Source: Halogeometricum sp. S3BR5-2
Lineage (GTDB): Archaea; Halobacteriota; Halobacteria; Halobacteriales; Haloferacaceae
Length of the DNA stretch: 64,000 bases
Assembly (NCBI RefSeq): GCF_031624635.1
Contig: NZ_JAMQOQ010000002.1
Location: 310,001-374,000 of the forward strand
Reading direction: 5' to 3'
Of the stretch, positions 1 through 8,196 are shown piece after piece (the stretch's first letter is position 1; the number at the start of each line of letters is the position of its first letter). A program made the translations under genes and the position numbers. The notes below the pieces were generated by a model, which was given only the letters and a program-made list of their open reading frames with translations, was not told where the DNA came from and searched no databases.

Positions 1-247
1 CGCCACGCCGAGCGCGCAGCACCTCGAAGAGGGCTGGAACCTGATCGGCCACTGGCAGGAGGGCTCGCAGTCGCAGATTCAGGCCCTCGGTACGATCGGT
101 CAGAGCGAATCGACCAACGTCTGGGAGCAGAACGTCGCCGGTTCCTACGGCTACGACGTCGCGAGCGACTTCGCTCCCGGCCACGCGTACTGGGTCTTCG
201 TCGAGGACGACGAGGTCTACACGGCCTCCGAGTACGCCCAGAACTGA
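1..247 (+). CDS. C-terminal end of a secreted or surface protein (5' truncated)
   Basis: The frame is open from base 2 to a TGA at 245-247 and gives 81 residues. It contains the run GWNLIGHWQEG followed by a Ser/Gln-rich stretch, aromatic residues and an acidic end (VEDDEVYTASEYAQN). Runs of the GWNLxG type occur in beta-rich secreted haloarchaeal proteins, so an extracellular protein is likely, but this is inference. No C-terminal membrane helix or sorting signal is present. The next gene, in the same direction 40 bp on, encodes a PGF-CTERM surface protein and has its own TATA-like box, so the two are probably separate transcripts with related location. Confidence 0.6.
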   Translation, partial: ATPSAQHLEEGWNLIGHWQEGSQSQIQALGTIGQSESTNVWEQNVAGSYGYDVASDFAPGHAYWVFVEDDEVYTASEYAQN

Positions 248-287
248 ACAGCCCGCTTCCCACCCATATTTCACATAATCCATTACA

Positions 288-992
288 ATGACACAAATCA
301 CGCGACAGACGAACGGCCTCCGGTACCTCACACTCGCCATCGTAGCGCTCTTGGTGGTCGCTCCGGCGACCGCTGCCGCCGTCCCGAGCCCCCCGCACGA
401 GGTGTTCGGTACGGTCACCGATCAGGACGGCGACCCCGTCGAAGGCGCGAGCGTCACGGTGACCGACGCTGACGGGAACAGCCACGCCGCGACGACCAAC
501 GCCGACGGCTACTACGAGATCAAGTTCCCCGCCGACGAGGGCGACGCCGGGGAGACGCTCACCGTCGAGGTGAGCGGCGAGTCAGAGACCACGTCCTTCG
601 CGAGCGGGAGTTCCGAACGGCTGGACGTCGAAGTGACCATCTCGTCCGACGACGGGCGAGACGAGAACGGCGACGACGACGACGACAGATACTCGTCCGG
701 CGGTTCCTCGTCCGGCGACAGTTCGTCGGCCGGCGATTCCTCCGATACGGCCGGAGAATCCGGCGATGGGACGGAGACGCCCGTCGACTCGGTGACGACC
801 ACCGAAGAGCCGTCGAGTCCCGAGCCGACGACCTCCGAATCGACGACCGAGCAATCCACCACCGAACGGCAGACGACTGAGCAGCCCGTCACCGAAGAGC
901 GAACGACTTCGACGGGCATCCCCGGATTCGGCCTCGTCGTCGCGGTGCTGGCGCTCGTCGCCGTCGCGTTCGTCGCCGCCCGACGCGAGTAA
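288..992 (+). CDS. Secreted PGF-CTERM surface protein with carboxypeptidase-regulatory-like domain
   Basis: 234 residues. An N-terminal signal peptide (hydrophobic core about residues 14-30, ending in an Ala-rich cleavage region) is followed by one CarboxypepD_reg-like beta-sandwich (about 38-100, starting VFGTVTDQDGDPVEGASV). Then comes an Asp-rich and Ser/Thr-rich low-complexity stalk (about 115-207), probably O-glycosylated. The C-terminus has PGFG, a hydrophobic helix and the basic tail ARRE, the PGF-CTERM tripartite signal processed by archaeosortase ArtA, so the protein is expected to be lipid-anchored on the S-layer side. A TATA-like catattt lies about 25 bp before the ATG, consistent with a leaderless mRNA. 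Ligand unknown. Confidence 0.85.
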   Translation: MTQITRQTNGLRYLTLAIVALLVVAPATAAAVPSPPHEVFGTVTDQDGDPVEGASVTVTDADGNSHAATTNADGYYEIKFPADEGDAGETLTVEVSGESETTSFASGSSERLDVEVTISSDDGRDENGDDDDDRYSSGGSSSGDSSSAGDSSDTAGESGDGTETPVDSVTTTEEPSSPEPTTSESTTEQSTTERQTTEQPVTEERTTSTGIPGFGLVVAVLALVAVAFVAARRE

Positions 993-1009
993 CGCGACGA
1001 CTCACCTCT

Positions 1010-1030
1010 CGGTTTCTCGTTTTTCGCACG
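1010..1030 (+). terminator. T-rich terminator between convergent genes
   Basis: The short gap between the stop of the PGF-CTERM gene and the end of the convergent beta-propeller gene carries the pyrimidine run tttctcgttttt without a strong hairpin. Archaeal termination commonly uses such U-tracts. Functional assignment is inference. Confidence 0.35.
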
Positions 1031-1089
1031 ACGAGCGGAACGCTCGGAGTCCGGCCGTCGAACCGGTCTCTCTCTCTTCGCGCTCTACT

Positions 1090-2433
1090 TCACGCCGTCC
1101 GCCGTTCGAGCACCGTCCCCGCCTCGCCGACGACGACGGCCGTCGACCCGTCGCACGCGACGCCCGACAGCGACTCGACGGCGGGCGGCGACGCTCGTTC
1201 CCACCCGGCGCCGAACCGCTCGTACACGGCGTCCTCCCCGGCGGCGACGCCGCTCGTTCCCGAGACGGCCACCGCCAGTATCGGGTCCTCCGAGAGCCGT
1301 TCCGGCGTCCACCGCGACCCGTCGTACCGGTGGAGCGCGCCGTCGTCGTCGCTGAGGAGGGGGACGTCGCCGCCGGCGGTCACGTCCGTGAGGGTGCCGT
1401 TCGCACCCTCGAAGTCGAGCGACTCGAACGTCCGGCCGGCGTCGTCCGTCCGGAACACGCCGTCGTTGCTGTCGCAGACGTACCCTTCCTCGCCGCGGAG
1501 TTCGACGCCGACGATACTGGACCCGCTGCCCGGCTTGGTCGACGACTCCCACGCCACGTCGCCGTCGCGGTAGCGGCCGCGGCGGACCTGCCCGGACCCG
1601 TCCGCGAGGAGGACCGTCTCGGTTCCGCCGGCCTCGGCGGCGGCGACGGCCGCGACGTCGTTCGTGTCGTCGTCGGGGGCGGAGAAGTCGACGTGCCGGC
1701 CGGATTCGGGGTCGATTCGTCCGACTGCGCCGCTCTCGCCGGCGACCCAGACGCCGCCGCCCGCGACGGCGTCGACGCCGGTGAGGTCGTTCGACGCCGC
1801 GCCGGGGCCGTCTTCGAGGACGACTTCCCACTCGGGCCCGTCTCGACTCCCGCCGCCCGCCTCGCGGACGACGACGCCATCCTCGCCGGCGGCGTACGCC
1901 CCCGTTCCGGTCACGACGGCGTCGAACAGGTCTCCGTCCGTCGGCGCGTCGGCGACGACCCACTCGGGTTCCGGAGATGCCTCCTCGTCGTCACCCGACT
2001 CGGCCTCCCCTGCGGCCTCCGCTTCGGAGTCGGCGGGTTCGGTCGAATCGGTCGAGTTTACGGAGTCGGTCGAATCGGCCGAACGGGGAGATTCGACCGC
2101 TTCGGCCCCCGCGCCTCCCCCGGCGGCCCCCGTTTCGTCCGCGGCCTCCGTTCGGCCCGCGGTTCCGGTTCCGTTCGCCTCCCCGCCCGTCGCGTCCGTT
2201 CGCTCGCCCTCGCTCTCGTCGCTCTCTTCCGCTTCCCGCCCCAAATCCGGCCGCCTGAAGTACTGGATTATCGGCGGGAGGACGTACGCCGCGATGGCGA
2301 CGGCGGCGAACGCCCGGTTGACGAACGTCAGCATCCCGAACGCCGTGAGCGCCGCCGTCGAGACGGTGTGCAGCGACGTCTTCGTGTACCGCCGGAAGAA
2401 CGCGACGAATCCATCGTCTTGACGACGAGTCAT
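1090..2433 (-). CDS. Membrane-anchored beta-propeller-like protein
   Basis: 447 residues. Two hydrophobic helices lie near the N-terminus (about 20-38 and 40-58), followed by a long acidic, low-complexity linker (about 65-155, Glu/Ser/Asp/Ala). The C-terminal 290 residues are a series of beta-rich repeats of the type VxGxxGxVxR (for example AAGEDGVVVREAGG, VAGESGAVGRID, VVGEAGTVLERR), resembling YCF48/BNR-type propellers. The helices would tether the propeller to the membrane. No catalytic motif is visible; a scaffold or sensing role is a guess. It converges on the PGF-CTERM gene. Confidence 0.75.
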   Translation of the reverse strand: MTRRQDDGFVAFFRRYTKTSLHTVSTAALTAFGMLTFVNRAFAAVAIAAYVLPPIIQYFRRPDLGREAEESDESEGERTDATGGEANGTGTAGRTEAADETGAAGGGAGAEAVESPRSADSTDSVNSTDSTEPADSEAEAAGEAESGDDEEASPEPEWVVADAPTDGDLFDAVVTGTGAYAAGEDGVVVREAGGGSRDGPEWEVVLEDGPGAASNDLTGVDAVAGGGVWVAGESGAVGRIDPESGRHVDFSAPDDDTNDVAAVAAAEAGGTETVLLADGSGQVRRGRYRDGDVAWESSTKPGSGSSIVGVELRGEEGYVCDSNDGVFRTDDAGRTFESLDFEGANGTLTDVTAGGDVPLLSDDDGALHRYDGSRWTPERLSEDPILAVAVSGTSGVAAGEDAVYERFGAGWERASPPAVESLSGVACDGSTAVVVGEAGTVLERRTA

Positions 2434-2652
2434 TACGAGGGTGTAGCACCCGAGGCCTGTTGAGTCCTTTCGCCGTCTCGGAGGCGTCTCCGGCCCGATG
2501 GGTCGGCCTCGCCGACAACCACCTGAATATACGTGCGTTTGGTTTTATGCCGATACGGCGTACAGAACCGGAGAGATGAGCCGTCAGACGGTCGTCCGAC
2601 GAACGGAGAGACAGTTAGTATTTACCTCCGCAACAGAAAGCGAAACCGAGGC

Positions 2653-2952
2653 ATGAAACTGGCAGTTCCCACGGATTTCGATATCCTCCGCGCCCTCTCC
2701 GACGGGAAGCGAAACACGGCAGTGAACCTCTCGCACATTCTCGACCGGGACCGTTCGTACATCAACACCCGACTGCCGGTGTTGGCCGACTACGACCTCG
2801 TCGGGCGCATCGGACCCGCGCAGAACTCCGGACTGTACGCCATCACCGAGAAAGGGCGCGTCGTCCTCTCACAGCGCGACCAGTATCGGACCGACGACGT
2901 GGACTTCGACGCGCTTGTGGCGACCCAGTTGAAGACGGCTCGCTCCGACTGA
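2653..2952 (+). CDS. Winged-helix DNA-binding protein (PhiH1-repressor-like)
   Basis: 99 residues from the ATG at 2653. I chose this start because a TATA-like agtatttacc lies about 30 bp upstream and the longer reading is not haloarchaeal-like upstream of it. The protein is one winged helix: helices about 8-45 (FDILRALSDGKRNTAVNLSHILDRDRSYINTRLPVLADYDLVGRIG), then the wing (NSGLYAITEKGRVVL). This layout matches the small PhiH1-repressor-like regulators common in haloarchaea. No effector domain is present. The target is unknown; autoregulation or control of the neighbouring genes is possible. Confidence 0.8.
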   Translation: MKLAVPTDFDILRALSDGKRNTAVNLSHILDRDRSYINTRLPVLADYDLVGRIGPAQNSGLYAITEKGRVVLSQRDQYRTDDVDFDALVATQLKTARSD

Positions 2953-3036
2953 ATCGGGGAGGACCGCGGTCCGGGGTTCGGAGCGCGCTGGACGGAGCGC
3001 GTCCACCTTTTTGTGCGGCGGAGTCAATCGATACGC

Positions 3037-3207
3037 ATGGTGGCAGGGAGCGGTCGCCTCGGGGCCGCGTTCGCGGTGCGAGCGACGCCGAGAGCGCGGC
3101 CCGACGGCGCCCGTGAGAGAGACGGGGCGACCGGATTCGAGGACGGGCGCCGCCTCGGCGTCCGTCTCCCCCGCGCCGCGCGAGGTGTGCGGGGCACCCG
3201 ACGGTGA
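3037..3207 (+). CDS. Small leaderless ORF overlapping the next gene start
   Basis: 56 codons, Arg-rich (starts MVAGSGRLGAAF, ends RGVRGTRR). A TATA-like cctttttgtgcg at about 3006-3016 lies 27 bp before the ATG, the spacing seen for leaderless genes throughout this window. The TGA at 3205-3207 shares a base with the ATG of the following gene (tgatg). The basic composition is unlike a haloarchaeal cytoplasmic protein, so a leader ORF that loads ribosomes for the next gene is more likely than a functional protein. It could also be non-coding 5' leader. Confidence 0.35.
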   Translation: MVAGSGRLGAAFAVRATPRARPDGARERDGATGFEDGRRLGVRLPRAARGVRGTRR

Positions 3208-3566
3208 TGATGGAGTCGCTCCCGCTGGACGGCGACGTGCTCATCCTCGCCGGGGGGCGGGCGAACGTCACGCCCGACAGACTCGTCCCCCTCGTGCGCC
3301 GCGCACAGGCCGCTCTCGGCCCGCGGTTCGACGATTACGACCGGCGGTTCGAGTGCGTCCACGCCGACGACGCCCGCGCCCTCTTTCTCGTCCCGCGCGG
3401 CCACTGGGCCGAACTCGGCGCCGAACTCGAAATCGAGGCCGAAGCGGCGGACGCGCTCCGCCGCGCGCACGAACAACAACTCCTCCGCGTCGGGTCGAAC
3501 CGCGGCCGCCGGGAGGAGTTCGAGACGGCGATGGAGATACGCGAAGTCGTCGTCGTCGGTCGGTAG
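3207..3566 (+). CDS. Conserved-looking haloarchaeal hypothetical protein
   Basis: 119 residues from the ATG at 3207 (a second in-frame ATG at 3210 is equally possible). The protein is acidic with mixed alpha/beta character: LPLDGDVLILAGG, an amphipathic helix RLVPLVRRAQAAL, then two helices rich in Glu and Arg (about 70-110). No motif, signal peptide or membrane segment is visible and I do not recognise the family. The only good promoter upstream is that of the preceding small ORF, so translation probably depends on coupling with it. Confidence 0.6.
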   Translation: MMESLPLDGDVLILAGGRANVTPDRLVPLVRRAQAALGPRFDDYDRRFECVHADDARALFLVPRGHWAELGAELEIEAEAADALRRAHEQQLLRVGSNRGRREEFETAMEIREVVVVGR

Positions 3567-4065
3567 GGCGGCTCGAAAACCGTTTGCCGAACGCTGAACC
3601 CACACTCGCCCCGCAGGCGAATCGCTCGCTTTCTCTCCTCGCCCGTCTCCTCTCGACCGACGGCCAGCGCGAAGCCGCGCCTCTCCCGCGTCGCGCGGTT
3701 TGATATCGCGGGAGCTGGTTTATCCCGCCGACCGCCGATGGCCTCCGAATCCGTCGACGTCGAGGAGGAGAGGTCCGAAAGGGCCGAAAGCCGTCCGAAC
3801 GACGCGAGTCGTCGGTTCGCCGTCGAGTCCGCCGCGCTTCAGACTGACCCCGCCTGTTCCGCGCCGTCGGGGGTCGGGGACCGACTGTCGACGCTATCGA
3901 CCGATTCGGCCGGGTACGCGGGTCAGTCCGAAGGACGCTTTCGGTCCGTCACCTCTCTGCCCTCCTTCGTCGCTCTCGCTCGACAACCGTGAACTCCATA
4001 GCGCGATATCGAACGGCATCTCGGCCGAGAAGAGCGGGTCGGTCCTGGGGCGCTCCGAAAGGAGG
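3567..4065. other. About 500 bp with at most one doubtful small gene
   Basis: The stretch holds an 8-bp inverted repeat (ctcccgcg around 3681, cgcgggag around 3706) enclosing an A/T-richer centre, and one doubtful ORF (3738-3992, listed separately). The rest has no recognisable gene or RNA. Confidence 0.5.
3738..3992 (+). CDS. Doubtful small ORF
   Basis: 84 codons. A TATA-like ggtttatcc lies about 20 bp upstream of the ATG, slightly too close for the usual leaderless spacing. The first half is acidic with Glu/Ser/Arg (MASESVDVEEERSERAE), as expected for a halophile, but the second half has mixed codon use and no fold pattern. It may be a degenerate gene or chance. Confidence 0.25.
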   Translation: MASESVDVEEERSERAESRPNDASRRFAVESAALQTDPACSAPSGVGDRLSTLSTDSAGYAGQSEGRFRSVTSLPSFVALARQP

Positions 4066-5367
4066 TCAGTCGCTCGATGACGGACTGGGTCCGGAGTCGG
4101 GCGAGGCGTTCGCCTGCACGGTCTCTTCGACCTGCGTGTACACGAGGACGAACCCGACGAGAGCGAGTAGCGCGCCGAAGACGAACGGCGTCGCGTACGG
4201 CTGACCGACCGGGAGTTCGACGCCCGAGAGGTAGCCCGCCGACAGGGGGCCGATGGCGACGCCGAGACCGAACGACATCGTCAGCACGGACATCGTCGTC
4301 CCGGAACTCCGCCCGGCGGCGATATCGCCCGCCAGCGCCATCGCCGGGGCGAGCACCGCCGCGCCGGCGACGCCCTGCACGAAGCGGGCGACGACCATGC
4401 CGAGCGGCGTCACGACGAAGCCCTCCACGAACGTCGCCGGAATCAACAGCAGCAGGCCGGCGAGGATGAACGGCCTCCGCCCGTACTCGTCGCTCCACAT
4501 CCCGATAGGTCGCTGCAGGAGTACCTGCGCCAGCGTGAACGAGGCGAACTCGATACCGAACATGGTCGCGCTCTGTCCGAGCGCGCTGTTGACCTGCGTC
4601 TGGAGCGGTTCGAGCAGCGCGATGCCGATGGCGATGAACAGCGAGGCCAACCCGAGCGTGAACACGGGGTCGAGCAGGTTGTCGCCGACGTGGTCGCGGA
4701 CGGCGATGTTCAGGTCCTCGCCGGCGCTGGCCTCCTCCTCCTCGCTCACCTCGGGGTCCGAGACGAGCAGGGTGACGAGCACCGCGCCGAGGAGGGCGCT
4801 CACCGTCGCCACGTAGAAGGCCGCCTCGAACCCGGTCAGCGCCCGACCGAACACCCGGTAGGGACCGCGGTTGATGACGGCGCCCGCGACGACGGGGCCC
4901 AGGCCGAACCCGACCATCCGGAACGTGTTGAACGTCCCCATCGACTCCCCGCGGGCGGTGTCGGCCGCCAGTTCGTTCACCAGGGCGACGGTGGCCGGAA
5001 TCGTGAACGCGACGCCGAGACCCTGTCCGAGGCGAATGAGGAGAATCGCGCCGTAGCTGTCGACCAGCGAGTACGCGAAGTTCGCCACCGTGAGCACGAG
5101 CAGTCCGACGACGACGAATATCCGCCGCTTGCCCGTCCGGTCGGAGAGTTTGCCGACGAACGGCTGGAGGGCGCTGTTGAAGAAGCCGTACGCCGAGAGG
5201 ATGATGCCCGTGACGAGCGCCGGCGCGAGGCCGAACGTCCCGCCGCCGACGACGCCGCTCGTGATGTACAGCGGCAGGACGACGATCAGGAAGGAGTTGC
5301 CCAGCGAGTCGGCCATCCGCGCGACTCCGAGCGCGAGGATGCGTCGGTCGACGTCGGTGATGCCCAC
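4066..5367 (-). CDS. Major facilitator superfamily transporter
   Basis: 434 residues from the GTG at 5367. About 12 membrane helices, with the MFS loop motif between helices 2 and 3 (GKLSDRTGKRR) and its second-half copy (GMWSDEYGRRP). The family pattern (drug:H+ antiporter-like) suggests efflux of a small molecule; the substrate is unknown. I prefer GTG 5367 because the protein then begins just before DVDRRILALGVARMADSLG, and because ggaggaggg stands 8 bases upstream. An in-frame GTG at 5442 would add 25 residues but lies inside a palindromic operator. A micro-ORF ends on this start codon. Regulation by a TetR-type repressor is likely. Confidence 0.85.
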   Translation of the reverse strand: MGITDVDRRILALGVARMADSLGNSFLIVVLPLYITSGVVGGGTFGLAPALVTGIILSAYGFFNSALQPFVGKLSDRTGKRRIFVVVGLLVLTVANFAYSLVDSYGAILLIRLGQGLGVAFTIPATVALVNELAADTARGESMGTFNTFRMVGFGLGPVVAGAVINRGPYRVFGRALTGFEAAFYVATVSALLGAVLVTLLVSDPEVSEEEEASAGEDLNIAVRDHVGDNLLDPVFTLGLASLFIAIGIALLEPLQTQVNSALGQSATMFGIEFASFTLAQVLLQRPIGMWSDEYGRRPFILAGLLLLIPATFVEGFVVTPLGMVVARFVQGVAGAAVLAPAMALAGDIAAGRSSGTTMSVLTMSFGLGVAIGPLSAGYLSGVELPVGQPYATPFVFGALLALVGFVLVYTQVEETVQANASPDSGPSPSSSD

Positions 5368-5423
5368 TACGGGGACCCTCCTCCGCGATGCGTGTACGAG
5401 TCGTAGATGCGTGTTTCTGTCAT
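5367..5423 (-). CDS. Micro-ORF coupled to the MFS gene
   Basis: 18 codons from the ATG at 5423: MTETRIYDSYTHRGGGSP, then TAG. The stop shares one base with the GTG of the MFS gene (tagtg). The codons for RGGGS form the Shine-Dalgarno-like ggaggaggg that precedes this GTG. It lies directly downstream of the operator at 5432-5449, so it would be the first ATG in the mRNA. Interpretation as a leader peptide is inference. Confidence 0.45.
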   Translation of the reverse strand: MTETRIYDSYTHRGGGSP

Positions 5424-5431
5424 AATCGGGT

Positions 5432-5449
5432 TGACTGACCACTCAGTCA
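5432..5449. promoter_or_regulatory. TetR-type palindromic operator before the MFS gene
   Basis: Perfect inverted repeat tgactga-ccac-tcagtca. Arms of this sequence are typical for TetR/AcrR-family operators. It sits between a TATA-like taaaat (about 5479-5484, read on the minus strand) and the first ATG of the transcript, so a bound repressor would block transcription start. No TetR gene lies in this window next to it, so the regulator is elsewhere or outside. Confidence 0.6.
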
Positions 5450-5592
5450 GTGCTCGTAGTCGCTAACTCCGTCTCGCGTAAAATGCTGTTGCGTCCGGCA
5501 ACCCGCGCCTCGGCCCGAAAGGACCGCGTTCGCCGACGGTCGTCCGTGCCGGAAGCGGTAGCGGTTTGGTCGGACGGCGACGAGGGGTAGCC

Positions 5593-6378
5593 GTGCCCGT
5601 CTCTCACGTCCCGCCCGCGGTCCGACGCGGCGTCCGCGACGCGACTCCCGTCGCGGTCGGCATCGTACCGTTCGGACTGATCACGGGCGTCGCTTCCGTC
5701 AAGGCGGGCCTCTCGCCGGCGCAGGCGGTCGGATTCTCCTTCCTCGCCTTCGCGGGCGCCTCGCAGTTGGCCGTCGTCGACCTCCTGGGCCGGAACGCGA
5801 CGCTGGCCGTGGCCGTCCTCACGGGCGTCGTCATCAACCTCCGGCTCCTGATGTTCTCGGCGTCCATCGCACCGTACTTCCGGCCGTTCGACTCGCGCCG
5901 GAAGACGCTCTCCTCGTACCTCCTCACGGACCAGGCCTACGCGCTCGCCGTCTCGTGGTACCGCGAGGCGGACCCGGATTCGACGGCGCGCTTCCGGTAC
6001 TTCGTCGCCGCCGGGGGGTGGCTGTGGGTCGTCTGGCAGGCGTCGCTGGTCGCCGGGGTGGTCGCGGGCGCGAACGTGCCCGAGTCGTGGGGGTTGGAGT
6101 TCGCCGTCCCCCTCGTGTTCTTGGGTCTTCTCGTCCCCGCCGTCTCGACCCGACCGACCCTCGCGGCGGCCGTCGTCGGCGGCGGCGTGGCCGTCGCGGG
6201 CGACGTCGTCACCGTGGGCGGAAGCCCGGGGCTGCCGTACAACCTCTCGCTCGTCGTCGGCGCCGTCGCGGGCGTCCTCGCCGGCGTCGCCGTCTCCGCG
6301 GCGGGCGGCGGAGGTGACGGGGACGCAGACGACGGGAGCGACGGCGACCCGGAGACGCCCGAGGAGGCGGGGGACTGA
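5593..6378 (+). CDS. azlC: AzlC family branched-chain amino acid exporter, large subunit
   Basis: 261 residues from the GTG at 5593, which lies 27 bp after a TATA-like ggtttgg. The AzlC pattern is clear: RRGVRDATPVAVGIVPFGLITGV near the start, then FAGASQLAVVDLL and NLRLLMFSASIAPYF. About 7-8 membrane helices and an acidic C-terminal tail (about 235-261). With AzlD it forms a two-component exporter for branched-chain amino acids or analogues; the substrate here is by family only. The stop codon overlaps the azlD start by one base (tgatg), so the two are translationally coupled. Confidence 0.88.
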   Translation: MPVSHVPPAVRRGVRDATPVAVGIVPFGLITGVASVKAGLSPAQAVGFSFLAFAGASQLAVVDLLGRNATLAVAVLTGVVINLRLLMFSASIAPYFRPFDSRRKTLSSYLLTDQAYALAVSWYREADPDSTARFRYFVAAGGWLWVVWQASLVAGVVAGANVPESWGLEFAVPLVFLGLLVPAVSTRPTLAAAVVGGGVAVAGDVVTVGGSPGLPYNLSLVVGAVAGVLAGVAVSAAGGGGDGDADDGSDGDPETPEEAGD

Positions 6379-6755
6379 TGCCCACCGAGTACGGTCCGGT
6401 CGCCGTCTGGGGCGTCGCCGTCGCCGTCGGCCTCGCCACGTTCGCCGTCCGCGGGTCGTTCGTCTACCTGTTCGGCCGCGTCGAGTCGGTGCCGCCGCGG
6501 GTGACGCAGGCGCTCCGGTTCGTCCCGCCCGCGGTGTTCGCCGCCCTCGTCGTCCCCTCGCTGGTGGTCGTCGACGGCTCGGCCGACCTCTCGCCCGTCG
6601 CCGTCTCCCTCTCACGGGGCTTCTCCGTCGCCGTCGGCAACGAGCGACTTCTCGCGGGCATCGTCGCGGCGGGCGCCGCGTGGGTCACGGAGGACGTCTT
6701 CGCCACCATCGCCGCCGGCATGGCGACGCTGTGGCTCCTCCGCTTCGTCGTCTGA
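6378..6755 (+). CDS. azlD: AzlD family branched-chain amino acid exporter, small subunit
   Basis: 125 residues with four hydrophobic segments (about 8-28, 42-65, 83-102, 105-123). FAVRGSFVYLF and RFVPPAVFAALVVPSL are the usual AzlD positions. Length matches the family (about 100-110) with a short extra loop. It starts on the azlC stop codon, so the products are made together and act as one transporter in the cytoplasmic membrane. Confidence 0.87.
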   Translation: MPTEYGPVAVWGVAVAVGLATFAVRGSFVYLFGRVESVPPRVTQALRFVPPAVFAALVVPSLVVVDGSADLSPVAVSLSRGFSVAVGNERLLAGIVAAGAAWVTEDVFATIAAGMATLWLLRFVV

Positions 6756-6790
6756 CTCGAAACGGCCGCCGCGGGCGCTGGCGACCCCGC

Positions 6791-6934
6791 CTACCGGCGG
6801 ACGAAGAACACGGCGATTCCGACCACCAACAGCAGGATTCCCCAGAACAGCGAACTCCCCGGGAGCACCGCGAGGAGGAGGGTGACGATACCGGACGTGA
6901 TGAGAGACCAACCGAGGGTCGTGCGATAGCCCAT
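6791..6934 (-). CDS. Small two-helix membrane protein
   Basis: 47 residues: MGYRTTLGWSLITSGI..., two hydrophobic helices (about 8-25 and 28-44) with a short polar turn (PGSS) and a basic end (VRR). Such tiny two-helix proteins are common and uncharacterised in haloarchaea. Start chosen as the only ATG; a weak A/C-rich box lies 27 bp upstream. Function unknown. It converges with azlD. Confidence 0.55.
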   Translation of the reverse strand: MGYRTTLGWSLITSGIVTLLLAVLPGSSLFWGILLLVVGIAVFFVRR

Positions 6935-6981
6935 GGGCGTGTTCGACCGCCGACGCGGTTGTGCGTTCTGCCGGTAGCTAC

Positions 6982-8130
6982 TTACAACCGCGACTGACTC
7001 ACCGACGCGCCCCCGGTGGCGTCGACGATGACGGTGGCCGGACCGCGCGGCGGGCACGACCACCACGACGAGTAGAAGGGGTCGCCGTCGTCGACGCGCA
7101 CGCGCAGGCCGTACCGGCCGGAGTCCTCGACGGGGACGACGCTGGCCCGTTCGTCGGGGGCGAGGTCCCAGCGCTCCGCGAACAGCGTCTCGTCTCCCCC
7201 GGACTCGACGGCGACGCTCACCGCGTGGGGTTCGTCGTCGGCGTTCAACACGACGAGTTCGGAGTTGGCCGGTCCGCACCCGGTCGTCCGCCCTTCGAGG
7301 TCGACGAACAGGCTCGGTTGGTCCGGCACGGACCACGGCCGCGTCAGCGTCTCGCCGTCGCTGTCGCCGTCGCCGTCGATGTCGACGCGGACCCGGTACT
7401 CCCCGGTCCGGTAGGTGACGGGTATCTCCACCTGCGTCCGCGCCGGCGCGTCGTAGGTCGCCGCGAGGACCGTCCGACCGTCGAGTTCGACGCCCACGCG
7501 CGCCGTCCGCGCCGCCGACGCGGGATTTCGGAGGACGAGGCTGGCGGGCGCGTACCACCGCCCGACGCCGCTCCCGGTCAGCGGCGGGCCTCCCTCGTCC
7601 TCTCCGCCCCCCGAGGCGAGGCGACAGGCGCCGCGGCAGACGGCGGTTCGCCAGAACTCGAACCCCTCCGCCGACAGCGTCAGCGAGAGGCCGTCGAGTC
7701 GCTCCTCGGCGTCCCACTCGAACGTCCCCCGCCTCCCGTCGACGGCCTCCGCGACGACGCGGTACGGCCCCGGAGCCGGCAGTCGCGCGACGACGGGCCG
7801 GCGCTCGCCGGGCGCCAGTTCGAGGCTCTCCACGAACGCCGTCTCCCCGGCGGGGGACTCGACGGCGACGGTGACGTACCCCGCCGTCGCGTGCGGGTTG
7901 CCCAGCGAGACGGTCTGCTCGAACGACGCCGTCGCGGCCGTCGTCCCCGCCGACGCCGACGTTCGGTCCGCCGCGCCTCCGGACCCCTCGCTTCCGCTCT
8001 CCGTTCCGTCCTCGCGCCGCGTTCCGTCGCTCTCGCCGTCGTCGAACAGCGCGTTGCACCCCGCCAGCCCCGCCGCTCCGAGCGTCGCCAGCGTCCCGAG
8101 GAGGGCGCGTCTGGTCGGCGTGCGTCCCAT
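6982..8130 (-). CDS. Tat-exported lipoprotein with Ig-like domains (paralog 1)
   Basis: 382 residues. The N-terminus has twin arginines (PTRRALLG), a hydrophobic stretch and the lipobox LAGC (Cys about 25), so it is a Tat-secreted lipoprotein. An acidic spacer follows, then three beta-sandwich-like repeats about 100 residues each, with recurring phrases (VESLELAPGERRPV, ERWDLAPDERASV, and YRVVAEAVDG / YGLRVRVDDG). Cys pairs (CRGAC, GCG) may form disulfides. The neighbour 8197-9366 has the same architecture. Leaderless start: TATA-like acttttct 28 bp upstream. Probably a surface binding or structural protein; ligand unknown. Confidence 0.75.
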   Translation of the reverse strand: MGRTPTRRALLGTLATLGAAGLAGCNALFDDGESDGTRREDGTESGSEGSGGAADRTSASAGTTAATASFEQTVSLGNPHATAGYVTVAVESPAGETAFVESLELAPGERRPVVARLPAPGPYRVVAEAVDGRRGTFEWDAEERLDGLSLTLSAEGFEFWRTAVCRGACRLASGGGEDEGGPPLTGSGVGRWYAPASLVLRNPASAARTARVGVELDGRTVLAATYDAPARTQVEIPVTYRTGEYRVRVDIDGDGDSDGETLTRPWSVPDQPSLFVDLEGRTTGCGPANSELVVLNADDEPHAVSVAVESGGDETLFAERWDLAPDERASVVPVEDSGRYGLRVRVDDGDPFYSSWWSCPPRGPATVIVDATGGASVSQSRL

Positions 8131-8196
8131 GGGAAGGGGTTCGGCGGTGCGGAGAAAAGTGCGTCGCGAACGCGGAACGCGGGTCGCCGAGCGACG

